64,000 nucleotides of DNA from Terrirhizobium terrae. GTDB taxonomy: Bacteria > Pseudomonadota > Alphaproteobacteria > Rhizobiales > Rhizobiaceae. This document shows positions 9,478 to 18,295 of this stretch, one piece after another. Position 1 is the stretch's first letter. Each line of letters starts with the position of its first letter. The DNA lies in assembly GCF_030323265.1 (NCBI RefSeq), contig NZ_CP104992.1, positions 1,897,501 to 1,961,500 on the forward strand, in the 5' to 3' direction. The notes below the pieces were generated by a model, which was not told the DNA's origin, made no database searches, and worked only from the letters and a program-made list of their open reading frames with translations. Position numbers and translations under genes: made by a program.

Positions 9478-9786
9478 ATGGCTTATGATCCTAATCCGAA
9501 TGACAACCGTCCTGACCTGCGTACCCCGGTAGAGCCGCGCAAGAGCAGCTCTTCCTGGATGGGCTGGGTCGCAGTCCTCGCGGTCATCGTCGTGGGCGCT
9601 TTCGTCTGGTCTCAGATGGGTGGCTCTTCGACCGATCCGACCACGACCTCATCGACGACCGCGCCGGCCGCTGAGCCTGCTCCGGCCCCGGCAGCACCTG
9701 CCGCACCGGCAAGCCCGGCTCCGGCGACACCTGCTGCTCCGGCCGCCCCGGCTACGGGTGGTGGCAACAGCGCCCCGCAGCAGTAA
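9478..9786 (+). CDS. Small single-pass membrane protein with Ala/Pro-rich tail
   Basis: 102 residues; ATG 9478 follows GGAGG at 7 bases. The N-terminus (MAYDPNPNDNRPDLR) is hydrophilic. One membrane helix lies at about residues 23-42 (WMGWVAVLAVIVVGAFVW), followed by a low-complexity periplasmic tail of Thr/Ser and then Ala-Pro repeats ending GGGNSAPQQ. Similar small proteins are widespread in rhizobia as hypothetical proteins; no function is assigned. It is a single-gene unit closed by the terminator at 9807. Confidence 0.8.
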   Translation: MAYDPNPNDNRPDLRTPVEPRKSSSSWMGWVAVLAVIVVGAFVWSQMGGSSTDPTTTSSTTAPAAEPAPAPAAPAAPASPAPATPAAPAAPATGGGNSAPQQ

Positions 9787-9806
9787 GTCACTGCATTGAA
9801 CTGAAC

Positions 9807-9842
9807 AAAAAGGCCGTCCGCATTGCTGCGGGCGGCCTTTTC
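9807..9842 (+). terminator. Rho-independent terminator
   Basis: AAAAGGCCGtCCGCA-ttgc-TGCGGgCGGCCTTTT, 20 bases after the small membrane protein. The symmetrical A and T runs allow it to serve the convergent chemoreceptor gene as well. Confidence 0.8.
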
Positions 9843-9879
9843 TCGTGACGGATCCTGTGTTCCTAATCGACAGGCCGGA

Positions 9880-11691
9880 TCAGAAATCTTCCCAGCCCGG
9901 GTCGACGTCAAGCGCTGCGGATCCGGATGTCCGCAACGGTGCGGCAGTTCGCGATGGAGCACTTGATGTGGCGGTACGTGCCGTCTGTCTGGCTGCGAAG
10001 GGAATGGACGCGGGCGCTGACTGCGGCGCAGCTTCGAGGTCATGGCCGACCGCCTGACCGAAACGGAACTGGTCGAGCAATGCGAACAGTGCCTGCGATT
10101 CCTGGGCGAGGCTGCGGCTTGCGGCCGTTTGCTGCTCCACCATCGCGGCGTTCTGCTGGGTGCCCTGGTCCACCTGGTTCACCGCCTTGTTGATCTCCCC
10201 GAGCGCCACCGACTGCTCGCGCGAGGCGTCGATGATGGCGAGAATGTCGGAGTTGATCTGATGGACATGGCCACCGATCTCCTGCAGGGCGGAACCCGCC
10301 TTGCTGACCAGTTGTACGCCGTTCGCGACATGATCGCTCGAAGCGTTGATCAGCGTCTTGATCTCCTTGGCGGCAGCCGCGGAGCGCTGGGCGAGTTCGC
10401 GCACTTCCTGGGCGACGACGGCAAAGCCCTTGCCGGCCTCGCCGGCGCGTGCCGCTTCGACGCCTGCATTCAGCGCCAGGAGGTTTGTCTGGAAGGCGAT
10501 CTCGTCGATCACGCCGATGATGTTGGAAATCTCGCGCGACGAAGTCTCGATGGAATCCATCGCCTGGATGGCCTGACGCACGATCTCGCCCGACTTTTCG
10601 GCATCGCTCTTCGCGCGATTGACCAACGCGCCTGATTCTTCCGCGCGGTGGCTTGAATCCTTCACGGTCGTGGTGATTTCCTCAAGCGCTGCGGCTGTCT
10701 CCTCGACCGAGGCTGCCTGCTGTTCGGTTCGCTGCGAGAGGTCGTCGGCGGCGTTACGGATTTCGCGCGATCCCGATGCGATGGCCTTGGCGTTCCGTGC
10801 CACGTCAGCCATGGCTGCGCGCAGTCTGGCGGATGCCGTGTTGAAGTCGACGCGCAGTTTTTCCAGCGAGGTAATGAACGGCTGGTCGATGACCTGCGAC
10901 AGGTCACCATGTGCCATGTTGGTCAGGCAGGCAGCGAGGCGTTCGACATTTTCAACCCGGCTCGTCACATCGGTCGCAAATTTCACGATCTTGAGCACCC
11001 GGCCATCCGCACCGAAGACCGGATTGTAGGATGCCTGGATGAAGACAGGGCGCCCGCCCTTGCCGACGCGGGTGAATTCACCGGCGACGAATTCGCCCGA
11101 GAGCAGGCGCTCCCAGAACCTTGCATAATCGGTCGATGCCGCATGGTTCGCATCGACGAAAAGACGATGGTGGCGGCCGACGATCTCGTTGAGCGAATAG
11201 CCGAGCGTCGACAGAAAATTCTCATTAGCGGTGATGATCGTGCCGTCGGTATTGAATTCGATCGTCGCCTGGGCACGGGAAATCGCCTCTATCTTGGCGT
11301 CGGTATCGATCGCATGCAGCCTGCTCTCGGTAATGTCATTGGCGAATTTGACGACCTTCAGCACTTTGCCGCTGCTGCTCTTCACCGGATTGTAATTGCC
11401 GCGGATGAAGACGTCCTCGCCACCTTTGGCAACGCGCTTGAACTCGCTGGAGAAGAATTGTCCCTTCCTGAGGTCGTTCCAGAAGGCTGCGTATTCCGGT
11501 GACCTGGCGTAGGCAGGGTCGACGAACAGGCTGTGGTGCTTTCCGACGATCTCGGCGGGCTGGTAGCCCATCAGGTCGCAGAAATTCTTGTTTGCCTTAA
11601 GGATGCGGCCCTCGATATCGAACTCGATGATGGCCATCGACAGATCAAGCGCGGTCAATACCTGGTCTGAACTGGATGAAAACAGCGACAT
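9880..11691 (-). CDS. Soluble methyl-accepting chemotaxis protein with two PAS domains
   Basis: 603 residues with no membrane segment. Two consecutive PAS domains (about residues 10-125 and 130-250) share NPV...GKVLKVVKFA and are clearly internal repeats. A short linker (LAACLTNMAHGDLSQVI) leads to the signalling hairpin with the invariant tip EIAFQTNLLALNAGVEAARAGEAGKGFAVVAQEVR (given here in outline; about residues 410-450). The C-terminus is a flexible linker ending GWEDF, matching the xWxxF pentapeptide that tethers CheR/CheB in adaptation-competent receptors. It probably senses a cytoplasmic cue through PAS-bound haem, flavin or a small ligand. No che genes are nearby. Confidence 0.93.
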   Translation of the reverse strand: MSLFSSSSDQVLTALDLSMAIIEFDIEGRILKANKNFCDLMGYQPAEIVGKHHSLFVDPAYARSPEYAAFWNDLRKGQFFSSEFKRVAKGGEDVFIRGNYNPVKSSSGKVLKVVKFANDITESRLHAIDTDAKIEAISRAQATIEFNTDGTIITANENFLSTLGYSLNEIVGRHHRLFVDANHAASTDYARFWERLLSGEFVAGEFTRVGKGGRPVFIQASYNPVFGADGRVLKIVKFATDVTSRVENVERLAACLTNMAHGDLSQVIDQPFITSLEKLRVDFNTASARLRAAMADVARNAKAIASGSREIRNAADDLSQRTEQQAASVEETAAALEEITTTVKDSSHRAEESGALVNRAKSDAEKSGEIVRQAIQAMDSIETSSREISNIIGVIDEIAFQTNLLALNAGVEAARAGEAGKGFAVVAQEVRELAQRSAAAAKEIKTLINASSDHVANGVQLVSKAGSALQEIGGHVHQINSDILAIIDASREQSVALGEINKAVNQVDQGTQQNAAMVEQQTAASRSLAQESQALFALLDQFRFGQAVGHDLEAAPQSAPASIPFAARQTARTATSSAPSRTAAPLRTSGSAALDVDPGWEDF

Positions 11692-11934
11692 ATGACAAAA
11701 CCCTGGAGTAGAGACGCAAAAGATACTTCGTGCATATGTTGAGAGCTTAGATCGACTCCGTTAATATACATATAATCCAATGGGTTAGGTTTTTCGACTT
11801 GCGGTTTATGACAATTGTCAAGTCTGCGCGCAGGGGCTGTATCTAGCCTCGATTGTTAACCTTTTGTTAACCCTGTTGGCCGACCCTCCTGCCTTGGCCA
11901 TGTCTTCCAGAAACCCATTGGCAAGGAGCAGAGC

Positions 11935-12177
11935 ATGACGCTTGTGACGCTGCCCGGACGGATTATCGAGACCGCCCATCATACACTCGTCCTGATGCAG
12001 GAGGACGTTTCGCGACATGCGATTTGTGTCGTCAATGATTGCCTGATCGGTGATGTCCGATCCAAGCTCGGCCTGATCGAGACGATTGCCAGCCGCAAGC
12101 TCGACCATGGCGAGATCGCCTTCGACGGCAGGGTATGGATCACCCCGTCCGACCTGCCTCATCCCACCGCGCAATAG
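11935..12177 (+). CDS. Conserved-looking small protein of unknown function
   Basis: 80 residues; ATG 11935 has a strong ribosome-binding site (AAGGAGCAGAGC). The sequence is soluble and contains no signal peptide, cysteine pair pattern or known motif; DGRVWITPSDLPHP near the end is its most distinctive part. It is a single gene between a chemoreceptor and a hybrid kinase, both on the other strand, and ends 8 bases before the kinase stop codon. The start context, rather than similarity, is the reason for calling it. Confidence 0.6.
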   Translation: MTLVTLPGRIIETAHHTLVLMQEDVSRHAICVVNDCLIGDVRSKLGLIETIASRKLDHGEIAFDGRVWITPSDLPHPTAQ

Positions 12178-12184
12178 CCGGTCT

Positions 12185-15127
12185 TTAGAGTTTGGCGATA
12201 ACCTCGTCCAGCGCCGTGGCGATATCCTGCTCCGCATAGGGCTTTCGCAGCAGCCCGGCATCCGGCGGCGAACCTTCCGGCTTGCGATTCTCTCCGGTGG
12301 CGAAGATGACGCCGAGGCCAGGCTTCAGGGCAACGGCCTGGCGGGCCAGTTCGCCGCCGTCAATATCGGGAAGTCCGACATCGGTGATCAGCACGTCGAT
12401 CTCGGCAGACGTCAGTTCAGCTAGTGCTTCGCGCCCGTTGCCTGCCTCGATCACCTCATGGCCGAATTCGGCCAGCATCTCGGCGGTATTGGTGCGGATC
12501 AGGAAATCGTCCTCGACCAGCAGGATTTTCAGTTTTCTTGCTTCATCCGATGCAGCGGCGACGGGTGTGGTGCCTTCCGCTTTCGGCGCCGTGGCCTGCT
12601 CGACCTGCTTCTGGTTGCCGATCACATGGCGGATGCGCCGGGCAAGCGCTTCCCGCGTATAGGGTTTTGACAGAAGCTCGACGCCGGCATCGAGAATGCC
12701 GCCATGGACGATGGAATTCTCGGTATAGCCCGAGGTGAACAGCACGGCGAGATTGGGCAGCCGCTCTTTGGCGCGGCGGGCCATTTCACGGCTCTTCAAC
12801 GGCCCCGGCATGACGACGTCGGTGAAGATGACGTCGATCGGGATGCCGCTGTCGACCACGTTGAGGCCGGCCATCGCATCCTTGGCGGAGAGCACCCGGT
12901 AGCCGAGATCCGTCAGCGTTTCGATGACGGTGGTGCGGACCTCCTCGTCGTCTTCGACCACGAGCACCGTTTCATTGCCACCAACGACCGGTCCGGCCTG
13001 GACCAGAACTTCGCGATCCTCGTCTGCCACCGAGCGGGGCAGGTAGACCTTGACCGTCGTGCCCTGACCGACTTCGCTATAGATCTTCACATGGCCGCCC
13101 GACTGTTTGACGAAGCCATAGACCATCGACAGGCCGAGCCCGGTTCCCTTGCCTTCCGGCTTGGTCGAGAAGAAGGGCTCGAACACTTTCTCCAGTACAT
13201 CCGACGTCATGCCGGCGCCGGTATCTGTGACGGCAAGCAGAACATATTGGCCCGGCATCACTTCCGCATGGGTGCGGGCGTAATCCTGGTCGAGGAAGGC
13301 ATTGCCGACTTCGATCGTCAGTTTGCCCGAGCCGGCCATCGCATCGCGGGCATTGATGGCGAGGTTCAGGAGCGCGTTCTCGACCTGGTTCGGGTCGGCA
13401 TAGGTGTTCCACAGTCCGCCGCTGGCGATGACCTCGACCTCGACCGCCTCGCCGAGCGAGCGGCGCAGGAGATCGTCCATGCCGGCGATGAAACGTCCGA
13501 TATTGATGACGCGCGGTTCCAGCGCCTGGCGACGACCGAAAGCGAGCAACTGGCTGGCGAGCTTGGCGCCGCGATTGACGCCGGCGAGTGCATTGGCGAC
13601 GCGCCTTTCCGCCTGCTCGTTGCCGGCAATGTCCTTGGCGAGAAGTTGCAGGTTGCCGGCGACGACCTGAAGCAGATTGTTGAAGTCATGGGCGACGCCG
13701 CCGGTCAGCTGACCGATCGATTCCATCTTCTGGGCCTGCTGCAATGCCCGCTCTGCCTGACGGCGTTCGGCCATCTCGGCCTCGACCCGAGCCTCAAGGC
13801 TCTCGTTCAGCTGTCGCAACTGCTCTTCGGCGCGCAGGCGATGGCGAACCTGGCGCTCCAGGTCGCTCGCATGTTCCTGCAGGCTCGCTTCCGCCTCGCG
13901 CTGCACGGTGATGTCGGTATGGACACCGACCCATTCCTCGATCTCGCCGGTCGCATTGATGATCGGCACGCCCCGGATCGCGAAGGTGCGATAGGCGCCG
14001 TCATGGCGGCGAACCCGGTGTTCCCAGATATAGGTCGACTTGGACGCGACGGCGGCCTGCCAGCTGGCGACCGAACCTGCCCGATCTTCGGGGTGGACGG
14101 CATTTGCCCAGCCGTAATTCTGGTACTCGTCGGCATTCTGGCCGGTCAGTGCGGCCCAGCCCGGCTGATCGCCGACCATGCGACCGTCCGGCGTATTGGT
14201 CCAGAGCACGCCGTGAATTGCATTGACCGCGGCGCGGAAGCGCTCGTTGCTGCGAAGAAGCGCGATCTCGGAGCGCTTGCGATCCTCGATATCGATGATC
14301 AGCACATAGATGCCGTCGATCTCGCCCTTGGCAGTATGGCGCGGCAGGTAACGGACCTCGGCCATGCGATCGACCCCATCGGGGCGGCGGATCATGGTGT
14401 CGGTAATGATGCGTTCGCCGGCCATGGCCTGGTCGAGCAAAGGCTTGCGGGCATCGTAATAGCGCTGTCCGATGACATCATGCGCATGTTTGCCGATCAC
14501 CTCGCTCGCCGTCAGGCCGAACCATTCGGAATAGCCTTCATTGGCGAAACGGTAGACATGGTCGCGGTCGAGAAAGCCGACGAGGATCGGCAGCGCATTG
14601 GTCAGTCGGTTCAATTCCTCGCGGCTTTGGGCGAGTTCGCCCACGGCCTTCACCTTCTCGGTATTCTCGAGCACCGTACAGAGCACGCCATCGACCTTGC
14701 CGCTCTCGTCATAGATCGGGGTATAGAAGAGATCGAAGACCACGTCTTCCGGTGTGCCGTGGCGATGCAGGGTCATCACCTGGTCGCGAAACGCCTGCAC
14801 TTCGCCGCGGAAGCCGGCCTGCAGGATTTTCTTGTTCCAGTCCCAGATCTCCGGCCAGATGCCGGGGACTGTGTCGCCGAGTGCGCGGGGATGGTAGTTG
14901 CCGGCGATCTCTATATAGCCGTCATTATAGATCATAACATGGTCGTCACCCCACATCAGCACCTGCGGAATGGGTGAGTTGACGATGGAATTGACCTTGA
15001 TCCTCAGGTTCTGCGGCCATGCATCGATCGGCCCGAGCGAGGTCTTCGACCAGTCGAACTGCCGCACGAGATCCCCTGCCTCGCCTCCGCCAATCGGCCA
15101 ATGGGCGGATACGACCTGATGGTTCAT
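12185..15127 (-). CDS. Hybrid sensor histidine kinase with PAS domains and two receiver domains
   Basis: About 980 residues from ATG 15127 (GGGGA five bases upstream; an earlier ATG at 15193 lacks a site). The order is: an N-terminal PAS-like sensor (about 20-160), then a second PAS (about 180-290) and a third PAS-PAC (about 300-420, ending EEWVGVHTDIT). A coiled coil (about 425-480) follows, then the H-box QLTGGVAHDFNNLLQVVAGN, an HATPase with NLAINARDAM and GTGLGLSMVYGF, and two receivers with phospho-acceptors in IFTDVVMPG and LITDVGLPD. The whole protein is cytoplasmic. No partner response regulator adjoins it, so phosphotransfer may run internally and on to a distant regulator. Stimulus unknown. 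Confidence 0.92.
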   Translation of the reverse strand: MNHQVVSAHWPIGGGEAGDLVRQFDWSKTSLGPIDAWPQNLRIKVNSIVNSPIPQVLMWGDDHVMIYNDGYIEIAGNYHPRALGDTVPGIWPEIWDWNKKILQAGFRGEVQAFRDQVMTLHRHGTPEDVVFDLFYTPIYDESGKVDGVLCTVLENTEKVKAVGELAQSREELNRLTNALPILVGFLDRDHVYRFANEGYSEWFGLTASEVIGKHAHDVIGQRYYDARKPLLDQAMAGERIITDTMIRRPDGVDRMAEVRYLPRHTAKGEIDGIYVLIIDIEDRKRSEIALLRSNERFRAAVNAIHGVLWTNTPDGRMVGDQPGWAALTGQNADEYQNYGWANAVHPEDRAGSVASWQAAVASKSTYIWEHRVRRHDGAYRTFAIRGVPIINATGEIEEWVGVHTDITVQREAEASLQEHASDLERQVRHRLRAEEQLRQLNESLEARVEAEMAERRQAERALQQAQKMESIGQLTGGVAHDFNNLLQVVAGNLQLLAKDIAGNEQAERRVANALAGVNRGAKLASQLLAFGRRQALEPRVINIGRFIAGMDDLLRRSLGEAVEVEVIASGGLWNTYADPNQVENALLNLAINARDAMAGSGKLTIEVGNAFLDQDYARTHAEVMPGQYVLLAVTDTGAGMTSDVLEKVFEPFFSTKPEGKGTGLGLSMVYGFVKQSGGHVKIYSEVGQGTTVKVYLPRSVADEDREVLVQAGPVVGGNETVLVVEDDEEVRTTVIETLTDLGYRVLSAKDAMAGLNVVDSGIPIDVIFTDVVMPGPLKSREMARRAKERLPNLAVLFTSGYTENSIVHGGILDAGVELLSKPYTREALARRIRHVIGNQKQVEQATAPKAEGTTPVAAASDEARKLKILLVEDDFLIRTNTAEMLAEFGHEVIEAGNGREALAELTSAEIDVLITDVGLPDIDGGELARQAVALKPGLGVIFATGENRKPEGSPPDAGLLRKPYAEQDIATALDEVIAKL

Positions 15128-15329
15128 GAAGTCCCCAAACGCATGAGAATGCAATAAGCCGCGCTTATATGGATCAGAAGCGCTTTTTTCCAAGGGGTTT
15201 CAAGTCCAAAATCTAGGGTGGTCGGCTGGGTGGTCGTCATAGGTTTGCTTCCGATGTGTTCAGTGAACGCGGGACGGAGTCCGCCCTTGGCGATCTCTGG
15301 CATTTTTTGATCCTCGGGTTTAACCCGAA

Positions 15330-15407
15330 GTCGGCCGGGGCGCTGAAAGCTGCCTCGTAAAGTTAGTTTAAAGTGACACCTCTCAGCGCCCCGTTCGGCA
15401 GTTTTTA
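15330..15407 (+). ncRNA. Candidate structured RNA in the gap after the hybrid kinase
   Basis: An 11-base perfect stem (CGGGGCGCTGA at 15336 with TCAGCGCCCCG at 15383) encloses a 36-base A/T-richer loop and is followed by GTTTTTAT, as at the 3' end of a small RNA or an unusual terminator. A smaller hairpin (CGGGTT-t-AACCCG) precedes it at about 15314. No Rfam family was recognised. No gene converges on it, which argues against a simple terminator. Confidence 0.35.
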
Positions 15408-15410
15408 TCC

Positions 15411-15867
15411 GTGAACTCCGGTTGCTCTGCGGTGAGCGGGACAGTGGGCATGGGGGCGTGTCTCATGTGCGAGTGTCATGCACGCCCTTTTACGGAACCC
15501 GACCCGGGCCATGACGACCTTGGGCCACGTCATCCACCTGCGCCACGGTTTCCGAACATCCGAGAATGTTCGCGAACGCCCCATGGCGCCATCCCGCCAC
15601 CCTCTAATGCCTCACAGGCACGCCCGACGCGCCATAAGGGAAGTGATGCGGAATGTCGGTCCGACTTTCATCCCGCGCCTCCCGGTCGTCGGAGGGCAAC
15701 CATTTTCTCAACGGACCCCGATGAGGAAGGTTCACGTCGTCCCTTCATCACCAGTGCCGGCCCCGCCTCGCCGGAACGCCTTCCGGTGTATCCGCGACGG
15801 GACGGGGGGATTGTAGGCACGGCAAAAAGGGGCGTGGATGAAGTGGGATGAGATTTTGTGCGGGCCT
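15411..15867. other. Intergenic stretch without a supportable gene
   Basis: Open frames exist here, but none has a ribosome-binding site, recognisable domain or normal composition; they are rich in Pro, Arg and His as in random high-GC frames. The sequence contains GAACAT-ccgaga-ATGTTC near 15556, a short dyad that does not match the alphaproteobacterial SOS box spacing. Confidence 0.5.
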
Positions 15868-16062
15868 GCCTCTCCCCCTGCGGGAGAGGAAGAAAAATCA
15901 GCATCTTAGCTGACGAGCTAAGTGCTAGATTTTTCAGGAGAGGGGCAAGATCGTCCCCGCCGGCATTGAGCCCCTCTCTTGCGATTTCTAAGACTTAGCC
16001 TGCGGCTAAGATCTTGAAATCCCATTCTCTCCCGCAAGGGGAGAGAAAACGTGTGGCACTCT
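15868..16062. repeat. Mosaic of palindromic intergenic repeats
   Basis: Successive hairpins: CCTCTCC..GGGAGAGG at the start, then AAAAATC/GATTTTT nested around CTTAGC/GCTAAG (about 15891-15937). Next is GATTTC/GAAATC nested around TAGC/GCTA (about 15982-16022), and finally TCTCTCCC-gcaa-GGGGAGAGA (about 16025-16048). Such CTCTCCC..GGGAGAG modules are common dispersed elements between rhizobial genes; their role is unknown. Confidence 0.6.
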
Positions 16063-16345
16063 CAGCGCTCACCTCTTCCCTTGTGCTAGATTTTGTTGGT
16101 GAGGGGGATAGGTCTGCACGCGGAGATCATGCCTCACACCGCAATTCTGTTGCGGCCCGTCTTCTTGGCAGCTCTATCTCCCGCCGCCTGGCGAACAGGG
16201 TGAGGTGTTTAAGAATTTGACGACATGCCGAAGAACCTACGCCATTCGGCTGATGACCGGAGCGTGTAAGTCCACGGTTTGATTTGCCGGATCGGCGGCA
16301 AGGGCGTAAACTGCCATTATCTCATCATGTGCCGGGGAGGCGTCC

Positions 16346-17437
16346 ATGCGTGAGCCTGATATGCAGAAACTCGATGAACTTGTGGGACGGCTGGTCAATG
16401 ATGTCGGCGCCGCGATGTCCGGTGCGCTCGTGGTGCTCGGCGATCAGGTCGGTCTCTACAAGGCGATGGCGGACGGCGAGCCGCGCACTGTGGCGGAACT
16501 TTCCGCCAGAACCGATGTGCGCGAGCGCTACCTGCAGGAATGGCTGAGCGCCCAGGCGGCGGCGGGCTATGTCACCTTCGACGACAGCACCCAAAAATTC
16601 AGCCTGACGCCGGAACAGGCGATGATCTTTGCCGACGAGAACAGCCCGGCCTATTTCGTCGGCGCCTTCGATATCGTGCAATCCATGTGGATGGACGAAC
16701 CGAAGCTGGCGGAGGCTTTCAAAAGCGGCAAGGGCGTCGGCTGGCACGAACACAGCAACTGCCTGTTTCGCGGCACCGAGCGGTTTTTCCGCACCGGCTA
16801 TAACACCCATCTCGTCAACGAGTGGATCCCATCGCTTGCCGGCGTGAAGGAGAGGCTGGAACAGGGCGGCCATGTGGCCGATGTCGGTTGTGGCCATGGC
16901 GCCTCGACCATTCTGATGGCCAAGGCCTTTCCCGCAGCCCGCTTTACCGGTTTCGACTATCATGGGCCGTCGATCGACCGGGCCAACGCGGCAGCCGAGG
17001 AGGCGGGCGTCGCCGACCGGGTGACCTTCCGGCAGAGTTCGGCCGCTGATTATTCGAAGAGCGACGGCAATGGCGGCTATGATCTCGTCACCATGTTCGA
17101 CTGCCTGCATGACATGGGCGATCCGGTGGGCGCCGCGCGGCATGTGCGCGACACGCTGGCGGATGGAGGCACCTGGATGATCGTCGAACCCTTTGCCCAT
17201 GACCGGCTGAAGGACAATCTCAACCCGGTCGGCCGGGTCTATTACGGCGCTTCGACGATGATCTGCACCCCGGCCTCGCTGTCGCAGGATGTGGGGCTGG
17301 GGCTCGGCGCCCAGGCCGGCGAGATGAAATTGCGCAAGGTGGCGATGGATGCCGGTTTCCAGCATTTCCGCCGCACGACGGAAACGCCGTTCAACATGGT
17401 CTTCGAGGCGCGCTCGGCACGCGCCCAGACGCATTGA
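16346..17437 (+). CDS. Class I SAM-dependent methyltransferase with N-terminal winged helix
   Basis: 363 residues; ATG 16346 follows GGGGAGG. The N-terminal 90 residues resemble the winged-helix dimerisation domain of O-methyltransferase-like proteins (LGDQVGLYKAMADGEPRTVAELSARTDVRERYLQEWL). The Rossmann methyltransferase domain begins at about residue 170 with motif I, VADVGCGHGAST. It continues with FTGFDYHGPSIDRA, DLVTMFDCLHDMGDPV and a proline/acidic motif (MIVEPFAHD). The arrangement matches the Rv2258c-like group. The acceptor substrate is unknown. It stands alone, transcribed out of the gene-poor gap. Confidence 0.88.
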   Translation: MREPDMQKLDELVGRLVNDVGAAMSGALVVLGDQVGLYKAMADGEPRTVAELSARTDVRERYLQEWLSAQAAAGYVTFDDSTQKFSLTPEQAMIFADENSPAYFVGAFDIVQSMWMDEPKLAEAFKSGKGVGWHEHSNCLFRGTERFFRTGYNTHLVNEWIPSLAGVKERLEQGGHVADVGCGHGASTILMAKAFPAARFTGFDYHGPSIDRANAAAEEAGVADRVTFRQSSAADYSKSDGNGGYDLVTMFDCLHDMGDPVGAARHVRDTLADGGTWMIVEPFAHDRLKDNLNPVGRVYYGASTMICTPASLSQDVGLGLGAQAGEMKLRKVAMDAGFQHFRRTTETPFNMVFEARSARAQTH

Positions 17438-17607
17438 AGTAGGGCCCATCAAAGACGGGCGCTTTGATCTATAGCGGTTACCCCCGGAAAGCCGGCGCGC
17501 AGGCGGCACGAGGCAAGGCGGACCGGGAGCGGCGGCGGCAGTCCATAACGGGTTGCCGCCGCTGGGAGGGCCGAACGGGCTCAGGAAAAAGCGCAGGGAG
17601 GCGCATC

Positions 17608-18210
17608 ATGGCAAGCGGATCGTTGAAGGCGCTCTTGGCGGTTCTGGCCGTCGCCGGCTACCAGAACCGGGACAAGATCGGCGAATTCATCAAACGAGCG
17701 ACCGAAGGCGGCATGCCGCAGCCGAATGGAGGCGGCGGGCAGGCCGCATCTCCGGGATCGCCTTTTCCGGGGCAGACTTCGTCCGCTTCGACAGGCCAAT
17801 CCACATCCGGTTCAGGCATGCCCGGGCTGGATGACATTCTCGGTGGCCTGACGGGTGGCTTGGGCGGCTTGGGCGGCAGCTCGAGCGGCGGGCTCGGCGG
17901 GCTCGGCAGCATTCTCGGAGGCGCGGGCCTCGGCTCGATCCTCAACGGTGGGCTGACCGATCTCGTCGATCAGTTCCGCCAGGCAGGGCAGGGGCAAAAG
18001 GCCGACAGCTGGGTGAATACCGGCGCCAACGAGCCGATCGAGGACAGCGATCTGCAGCAGGCGCTGGGACCGGACGTTTTGCGCGAAATAGCCGAAAAGA
18101 CCGGACTTTCCGAAGACGAGGTGCTGCAGCGGCTGGCAAAAAGCCTGCCGGATGCGGTGGACGGGCTGACGCCCAACGGCATGATCCCGCCGGAGCGCCG
18201 CGCGCTTTGA
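17608..18210 (+). CDS. YidB-like (DUF937) protein
   Basis: 200 residues from ATG 17608 (GGGAGG 6 bases upstream); the frame is open further back but without a start signal. The first 30 residues (SLKALLAVLAVAGYQNRDKIGEF) are conserved in DUF937/YidB proteins. A glycine/serine-rich middle (about 50-120, GGLGGLGG repeats) leads to the conserved C-terminal domain (LNGGLTDLVDQFRQAGQGQKADSWV...GLSEDEVLQRLAKSLPDAVDGLTPNG). Function is not established in the family; it is soluble and widespread in proteobacteria. Confidence 0.85.
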   Translation: MASGSLKALLAVLAVAGYQNRDKIGEFIKRATEGGMPQPNGGGGQAASPGSPFPGQTSSASTGQSTSGSGMPGLDDILGGLTGGLGGLGGSSSGGLGGLGSILGGAGLGSILNGGLTDLVDQFRQAGQGQKADSWVNTGANEPIEDSDLQQALGPDVLREIAEKTGLSEDEVLQRLAKSLPDAVDGLTPNGMIPPERRAL

Positions 18211-18295
18211 TGTCCGGAGCAGGCCTGAACCGTTCTCCGATGCGGTGCAGCCATGTACCGAGAGTGAGCTGGCCAAATGATTTGGCGATCCTCCC

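Noticed and set aside
12704..14977. 757-codon open frame opposite the hybrid histidine kinase
   Set aside because: High-GC codon bias leaves the antisense frame open; it has no ribosome-binding site or domain, while the kinase on the other strand is clear.
15540..15580. SOS box near 15556
   Set aside because: The dyad GAACAT..ATGTTC is not the alphaproteobacterial direct repeat GTTC-N7-GTTC, and no gene starts just downstream.
15411..15851. 146-codon frame in the gap after the hybrid kinase
   Set aside because: No ribosome-binding site, random composition (Pro/Arg/His-rich) and it overlaps another equally unsupported frame.
15868..16062. CRISPR array
   Set aside because: The repeated units are inverted hairpins of different sequence, without regular direct repeats and unique spacers.
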